A stretch of 64,000 nucleotides of DNA from CAZTQN01 sp964615765 (lineage in GTDB: Bacteria; Planctomycetota; Phycisphaerae; Phycisphaerales; UBA1924). This document shows, piece after piece, positions 62,075 to 64,000 of the stretch (positions are counted from its first letter, which is position 1; each line of letters opens with the position of its first letter). The notes under the pieces were generated by a model, which did not search any database, was not told the origin of the DNA, and saw only the letters and a list, made by a program, of their open reading frames with translations. A program made the translations under genes and the position numbers. The stretch spans positions 1-64,000 of the forward strand of contig CAZTQN010000015.1 in the NCBI GenBank assembly GCA_964615765.1, in the 5' to 3' direction.

Positions 62075-62086
62075 GAGCGCTCAGGC
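62061..62086. terminator. Stem-loop spanning two convergent stop codons
   Basis: GAGCGCT (62066-62072) pairs with AGCGCTC around loop GAG, extended by GCCT/AGGC with one bulged G, giving 11 base pairs. It covers the stops of the PDZ gene (62072-62074) and the LOG gene (62081-62083). There is no T tract. Confidence 0.5.
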
Positions 62087-63226
62087 GGGCTGGCACTCGT
62101 TGATGGCGTCGATGAGCTGGCGGACCACGCCGTACTTGTGGCGCGTGTGCGGGAAGCACAGGCGCGGCAGGTCGAGGTGGTCGCTCTCTTCGAGCATGGC
62201 GGCCCGCTGGATGATGCGCGGCGGGGAGCCGGACTGACCGCCCTCGGGCTTGATGAGGATGCTGAACTGCTCGGAGAGGCGGTCGACGTCGGCCTGGGCG
62301 AGGGGCTTCTTGATGCGGATGACCAGGTCGTCCTTGACGTAGCGGGAGGAGTGGTAGTTGCGGTAGAAGCGGACGACGTGGTCGGCGGCTTCCTGCGGGG
62401 TGGCGCAGATTCGGTAGAGATGGAGGTCTTCGGGGCTGATCCAGCCGCGGTCGAGCAGGAGCGTGCGCATCGCGTGGTCGAACTGCTGCCAGTAGTCACC
62501 GGCGGCGCCCTCGACCATGACGATGGGGATCATGGAGGACTTGCCGGTCTGGATGAGCGTGAGGGATTCGAAGGCTTCGTCCATGGTGCCGAAGCCGCCG
62601 GGGAAGAGGGCGATGGCCTCGGCCTGGGAGAGGAACATGAGTTTGCGGGTGAAGAAGTAGCGGAAGTAGATGAGTTTTTCGTCGCCGGCGATGACCTCGT
62701 TGGTGGACTGCTCGAAGGGGAGGCGGATGGCGACGCCGAAGGATTTCTCGCGGCCCGGGCCGTAATGCCCGGCGGCCATGATCCCGCCGCCGGCACCGGT
62801 GATGATCATCCAGCCGTGCTCGGCCATGATCTTGCCGAACTCGCGGGCGGCGGCGTAATCGGGGTGATCGGCGGGGGTGCGGGCGGAGCCGAAGATGGAG
62901 ATCTTGTGCGGGTCGGCGAACTGCCCGAAGACGCGGTAGGCGTATCGGAGTTCCTTGACGGAGGTGGTGATGAGCTTGAGCTCGCCGGTGTCCCGCCCGT
63001 CGGGGATGAGGCGGAGGGCGGTCTGGATGAGTTCGCGCACCAGGCGGGCGTTGTACGTGCCGGTGGGCGAGCCCATGTCGGCGATGAGCCCGTCGATGCG
63101 GGAGACGACGGCGGGGTCGTCCGAGCGGAGCGCGGCGGGCTTTTCCGGCGGAACGCCGACGGGCGGCGGGAGCGCGGCGCTAACGGGCGGGTCGAGTTCC
63201 TGACGGTGCTGCTGCATCGAGGACAT
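62081..63226 (-). CDS. LOG-family (lysine decarboxylase-like) protein
   Basis: The 381-aa product has the Rossmann-like LOG core: ISIFGSARTPADHPDYAAAR, MIITGAGGGIMAAGHYG, and the signature LFPGGFGTMDEAFESL (family PGGxGTxxE) that binds nucleotide phosphate. LOG proteins cleave the N-glycosidic bond of nucleoside 5'-monophosphates, and some release cytokinin-like bases. The N-terminal 100 residues and C-terminal 110 residues are longer than in plain LOG enzymes and resemble the large TIGR00730-type proteins. The ATG at 63226 is chosen because sequence upstream reads as random. Confidence 0.85.
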   Translation of the reverse strand: MSSMQQHRQELDPPVSAALPPPVGVPPEKPAALRSDDPAVVSRIDGLIADMGSPTGTYNARLVRELIQTALRLIPDGRDTGELKLITTSVKELRYAYRVFGQFADPHKISIFGSARTPADHPDYAAAREFGKIMAEHGWMIITGAGGGIMAAGHYGPGREKSFGVAIRLPFEQSTNEVIAGDEKLIYFRYFFTRKLMFLSQAEAIALFPGGFGTMDEAFESLTLIQTGKSSMIPIVMVEGAAGDYWQQFDHAMRTLLLDRGWISPEDLHLYRICATPQEAADHVVRFYRNYHSSRYVKDDLVIRIKKPLAQADVDRLSEQFSILIKPEGGQSGSPPRIIQRAAMLEESDHLDLPRLCFPHTRHKYGVVRQLIDAINECQPA

Positions 63227-63324
63227 GGGGGCGATGGTAGACCCCGCGGGCAGGCCGCTAATCCGGCGGGCCCCCCACTGCTCGGGCGGAACTCGGCGCG
63301 GACTTGGGGCGGACTCGGGGCGCG

Positions 63325-64000
63325 TTACTCGTCGTCGTCCGCCGGGACACCCGCGACGGGGTTGGGCGGCGGCGGCGGAGTGTGGCGCTGCAGGCGGACT
63401 TCGCTGGAAGCGGGGCGGCGCGCCGCGGCGGGCGCGCCGGGCGCGCGGTCGTCGCCGAGGATCGACGCGAACAGGCGCTGGAAGCCGCTGAGCGAGCGGC
63501 TGGCGACGGCGGGCTGGTCGAGCGTGCCGGTGATGGTCGTGGTCACGATCTCGTTGCGCACGGTCTCCCACAACCAGCTCACGAGCGGGACGCGGTTGAT
63601 GGCGCGGGAGTTGAAGGAGAAATCGAGCTCGGCGTCGGGGAGCGTCATCTGCCCCGAGCCGTGCAGCGCGATGGTGTCGCCGGAGGCGACGGCCCGCTCG
63701 AACACGACGCGGTCGGCGTCGATGAAGAACTCGGCCTCGGCGTGGCGGAGCTGATCGTCGGACGGGATGACGAGGTTGGAGAGCTGCATCAGCGGGTAGA
63801 GCACGGGGAGGCGGAGGACGTTGCCCTCGCTGATGCGGACGGCGCCGGAGCCGACACGCGAGGCCGGGTCGCCCAGCATGCCGGCGACGCCGAGGCGCGC
63901 GTCGAGGCGCCCGCGCGAGAGATCGGGATTGGCGAGCAGGTCCTGGCGTGGGCCGACGAAGGGCGTGGGGCTGGCGGCGACGGTGAGATCGTCGAGGAGC
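63325..64000 (-). CDS. AsmA-like envelope protein, C-terminal part (runs off window)
   Basis: The frame is open to the window edge and ends at 63325, giving 225 residues. The sequence VRISEGNVLRLPVLYPLMQL, then SNLVIPSDDQLRHAEAEFFI and TIALHGSGQMTLPDAELDFS, matches the C-terminal beta repeats of AsmA/TamB/YhdP-like proteins. In these, LPVLxPLxxL precedes a strand-rich end. Such proteins bridge membranes and affect lipid transport. The tail is Pro/Ala-rich and ends PADDDE. The N-terminus lies outside the window. Confidence 0.7.
   Translation of the reverse strand, partial: LLDDLTVAASPTPFVGPRQDLLANPDLSRGRLDARLGVAGMLGDPASRVGSGAVRISEGNVLRLPVLYPLMQLSNLVIPSDDQLRHAEAEFFIDADRVVFERAVASGDTIALHGSGQMTLPDAELDFSFNSRAINRVPLVSWLWETVRNEIVTTTITGTLDQPAVASRSLSGFQRLFASILGDDRAPGAPAAARRPASSEVRLQRHTPPPPPNPVAGVPADDDE

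Noticed and set aside
63227..63571. N-terminal extension of the LOG-family protein
   Set aside because: The extra residues are Arg/Pro/Ala-rich and overlap the next gene's 3' end; the ATG at 63226 suffices.

Overview
The window reads as high-GC chromosomal DNA from a planctomycete, most likely of the class Phycisphaerae. The evidence is the LEPRVLLAGD export signature in a giant secreted protein, a dockerin-like tail on a secreted peptidase, many small proteins with CxxC-CxxC ribbons, a wide type II secretion operon, and strong G/C bias at third codon positions. This is inferred from gene content; no 16S rRNA gene is present.

Positions 1 to about 6165 hold the end of a decayed prophage or integrated element, running up to the 3' end of an initiator tRNA-fMet gene (6170-6243, minus strand). 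From the tRNA outward it contains a 72-aa protein, a DUF2924 protein and a truncated large serine recombinase. A plus-strand phospholipase D-like cassette follows, flanked on both sides by broken genes. Beyond it lie a terminase that has lost its ATPase half, an NrdR-like zinc ribbon, a small packaging-region protein and a lambda-type portal that runs off the window.

Positions 6.4-33.7 kb are core and accessory chromosomal genes. They include hscB, an Asp/Glu racemase-like protein, the 2701-aa surface or secreted protein, an esterase, a DUF1275-STAS fusion, ychF, manA, a DinB-like protein, thrC, a secreted M1 peptidase, two thioredoxin-fold paralogs, a SpoU methyltransferase, a lipoprotein and an SRPBCC protein.

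Positions 33.7-52.5 kb form one minus-strand run: carA, two LTxxQ-like exported proteins, gspE-F-G-H-I-J-K-L-M, a GspC-position protein, gspD, a Tat-exported metallo-beta-lactamase-fold hydrolase and a DUF1330 protein. Most gsp genes overlap by a few bases, so this is a classical type II secretion operon. It could export the secreted proteins encoded elsewhere in the window.

Positions 52.6-64 kb run mainly on the plus strand: a zinc-ribbon protein translationally coupled to priA, then uppP-tpiA-secG-yicC, a phosphotransferase-fold protein and a PDZ protein. These converge on a LOG-family protein and a partial AsmA-like protein.

The most unusual theme is a set of short dispersed repeats. They comprise hairpins with a constant TCC loop and covarying stems, pyrimidine-rich tracts, and 7-, 8- and 60-bp tandem arrays. 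They fill intergenic gaps and also appear in frame inside conserved genes (priA in three places, thrC, carA, gspH), much like Rickettsia palindromic elements. Coordinates and translations were read by eye; no database search was run.
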